DNA from: Akkermansiaceae bacterium
GTDB lineage: Bacteria > Verrucomicrobiota > Verrucomicrobiia > Verrucomicrobiales > Akkermansiaceae
Direction of reading: 5' to 3'
NCBI GenBank assembly: GCA_020627645.1
Contig: JAHDGN010000178.1
Location: 1 to 6,900, forward strand
DNA length: 6,900 bases
The translations under genes were made by a program, and so were the position numbers. The notes beneath the pieces were generated by a model that had not been told where the DNA came from, made no database searches, and was given only the letters and a program-made list of their open reading frames with translations. Below, piece after piece: positions 5,777 through 6,900 of the stretch (the stretch's first letter is position 1; every line of letters begins with the position of its first letter).

Positions 5777-5957
5777 TAAGTGCCTGCAAATAATGGTTGC
5801 GCTTAGAAGTCTGGTGATGTTAGTTCCTTAGCATCAGTCTTCAGGCTTTTCTGGGGCGAGATCGATCGAGGGCTATTTCGAGGATGTTTTTTGACTTCTC
5901 GAGCTAGTGGCTGTCGGTATCGAGGTTGATAAAAATTAAGAAAGCACACCTAAAAAT
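5777..5957 (+). promoter_or_regulatory. Upstream leader of sulfatase 2
   Basis: It is the counterpart of 3618-3795. Shared parts are TAAGTGCCTGCAAATA at the start, GTTAGTTCCTTAG in the middle, GATGTTTTTTGAC at 5883-5895 and AAGAAAGCACAC close to the ATG. Conservation is patchy, as expected of regulatory sequence with a few constrained sites. TTGATA lies just upstream of the AT-rich start region, but any -10 would touch the ATG, so I do not assign a promoter. Confidence 0.5.
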
Positions 5958-6900
5958 ATGAATGTAAAGACTTTGCTGGCCGGTTTTTTTGGCCTGGGCT
6001 CAGGTCTGCTCAATGCAGATACAGATTCGGATGATTTTGTGGTTGAGAGATCGAGTTTCGATGTGGGGAGTTCAAATCTCACTTTGACCTGGAGGTCTAC
6101 TCCGGGAGAGACTTTTGAGATTCAGATGTCTGATGATCTGGAGCACTGGACAGGGTTGTTGGCGAGTGGGGTCAATGCTGATGGGGGGGGGTCGACTACG
6201 AGAACTTATGATCTTTCTGAATTCAATTTAGAGTCTGAGGATCAACTTTTTATTCGAGTTGCGAAGTCGTCTCCGGCGACGCCTCCAAATATTGTCTTTT
6301 TGCTTTCGGATGATCAGGCGACTTATTCTTTGGGCTGCTATGGTAATGACGAGATGATTACGCCTGAGCAGGATCGGCTTGCTTCGGAGGGGATGATTTT
6401 CGACCGCAACTATGTGACTTCTCCTCACTGTATGCCGTCGAGAGGGACGATCCTTTCGGGGATGCATGAGTATAAGCATGGAGCAAGTTTTACGACGACC
6501 AACTTTACGCCAGAGATTTGGAACAATTCTTATCCAACCCTTTTGCAGAATGCGGGATATCGGACTGGTTTTGCAGGAAAGATTGGGTTGGAAGGTTTGC
6601 AGGAAATTGATCGCGGCGATGGGTTTGATGTCTATGCGCCGGGGCCTCAGCGGCAGTCTTCTTATACCACGGCGAACATCCCTGGGCTTGCCCAGTATGC
6701 GGCTGAGTTTCCCCATGCGACTCGTGCTCTGGGGGCGTGGGGGCGGGACTTTATTTCGAGTTCGGTCGCTTTGGGGAAGCCATTCTGTATGTCGATTTCG
6801 TTCAAAGCCCCTCATAAGGAGACTGGTACCCATCCCTTTGATCCTATTTTTGCAAACGACTACCTGGATCCGGCGACTGGAAGTACGATGTCGTTTACGA
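5958..6900 (+). CDS. Secreted type I sulfatase paralogue, 3' end outside window
   Basis: A second copy of the sulfatase, open for 314 codons to the window edge. The signal peptide (MNVKTLLAGFFGLGSGLL) is followed by a short acidic insert (DTDSDD) that gives it four more residues than its neighbour, then the same β-sandwich-like domain (LTLTWRSTPGETFEIQ, LEHWT, LFIRV). The catalytic domain starts at about 109. It has Asp118-Asp119, Cys158 in CMPSR (the canonical form of the formylglycine site, against CMPAR in the first gene), the GKIG lysine and the APHK histidine. By eye, residues 109-314 differ from the paralogue at 11 of 206 positions, while the first 108 differ at about 40. The SDNG metal ligands and C-terminal subdomain should follow beyond 6900. 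Same export and presumably same class of substrate; the divergent N-terminal domain may change binding or location. Confidence 0.92.
   Translation, partial: MNVKTLLAGFFGLGSGLLNADTDSDDFVVERSSFDVGSSNLTLTWRSTPGETFEIQMSDDLEHWTGLLASGVNADGGGSTTRTYDLSEFNLESEDQLFIRVAKSSPATPPNIVFLLSDDQATYSLGCYGNDEMITPEQDRLASEGMIFDRNYVTSPHCMPSRGTILSGMHEYKHGASFTTTNFTPEIWNNSYPTLLQNAGYRTGFAGKIGLEGLQEIDRGDGFDVYAPGPQRQSSYTTANIPGLAQYAAEFPHATRALGAWGRDFISSSVALGKPFCMSISFKAPHKETGTHPFDPIFANDYLDPATGSTMSFT

Larger units (their letters stand above)
3618..6900 (+). repeat. Tandem duplication of leader plus sulfatase gene
   Basis: Unit 1 starts at 3618 and unit 2 at 5777, about 2.16 kb apart in direct orientation. The homologous part is leader plus coding region; the 277 bp between the first stop and the second leader show no clear counterpart before unit 1. 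Many silent differences separate the two coding regions, so the duplication is old rather than recent. Unit 2 is cut by the window end, and further units could follow. Confidence 0.85.

Noticed and set aside
5920..5957. TTGATA plus TAAAAAT just before the second sulfatase ATG as a promoter
   Set aside because: It would place the transcription start at or inside the start codon, and the first gene's equivalent is only a weak match. Leaderless translation cannot be shown from sequence.
6228..6833. 201-codon minus-strand frame opposite sulfatase 2, and similar minus frames opposite sulfatase 1
   Set aside because: These are antisense shadows of strongly supported sulfatase genes, with Arg-rich artificial composition.
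1..6900. CRISPR array, tRNA, rRNA, toxin-antitoxin or defence cluster
   Set aside because: No regularly spaced repeat series, no RNA-gene signatures and no paired small genes were seen. The repeats present are two-copy and irregularly placed.

Overview
The window looks like a piece of accessory chromosome from a sulfatase-rich member of the PVC group, most likely Verrucomicrobiota or a near relative. This is inferred from protein style, not from a marker gene. Two secreted type I sulfatases carry a β-sandwich-like N-terminal domain (W-S-x-P-G ... LE-x-WT ... FIRV) of a kind common in that group, and recognisable Shine-Dalgarno sites are scarce. No rRNA, tRNA or housekeeping gene is present to fix the taxonomy.

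Left third (about 1-2800): decayed insertion-sequence material, all coding on the minus strand. Reading right to left, there is a zinc-ribbon accessory gene broken by a one-base shift in a T7 run (2636-2077), then the first two thirds of a DDE (rve-type) transposase (1909 to about 1190). The transposase frame stops matching just before its third catalytic residue. At that point a second, related segment begins with 5'-TGTAAATTTTCACC on the minus strand and carries an intact homologue of the zinc-ribbon gene (1045-332). The simplest reading is one element inserted into another, with both probably inactive. The leftmost 331 bases hold no convincing gene, only a strong terminator-like hairpin.

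Middle (about 2640-3795): mostly non-coding. It holds a 12-bp direct-repeat pair and an inverted repeat that may mark the outer end of the older element, and two copies of a 38-bp intergenic repeat. One copy runs directly into a 15-bp-stem hairpin. Between the repeats lies one possible small two-helix membrane protein (3202-3393).

Right half (3618-6900): a tandem duplication of about 2.16 kb. Each unit has a leader of about 180 bp followed by an exported sulfatase gene. The first gene is complete (567 aa); the second runs off the window after 314 codons. Their catalytic domains are nearly identical in protein (11 differences in 206 compared residues), whereas the signal peptides and N-terminal domains differ at roughly 40 of 104 positions. 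Both keep the metal-binding Asp pair and the C-x-P-x-R site that is converted to formylglycine. They would act outside the cytoplasm on sulfated substrates, probably polysaccharides, and need a formylglycine-generating enzyme encoded elsewhere.

I found no CRISPR array, defence system, toxin-antitoxin pair or clearly new multi-gene system. The most interesting points are the asymmetric divergence of the sulfatase pair with its shared leader, the nested IS junction, the T7 frameshift, and the repeat-plus-hairpin family.
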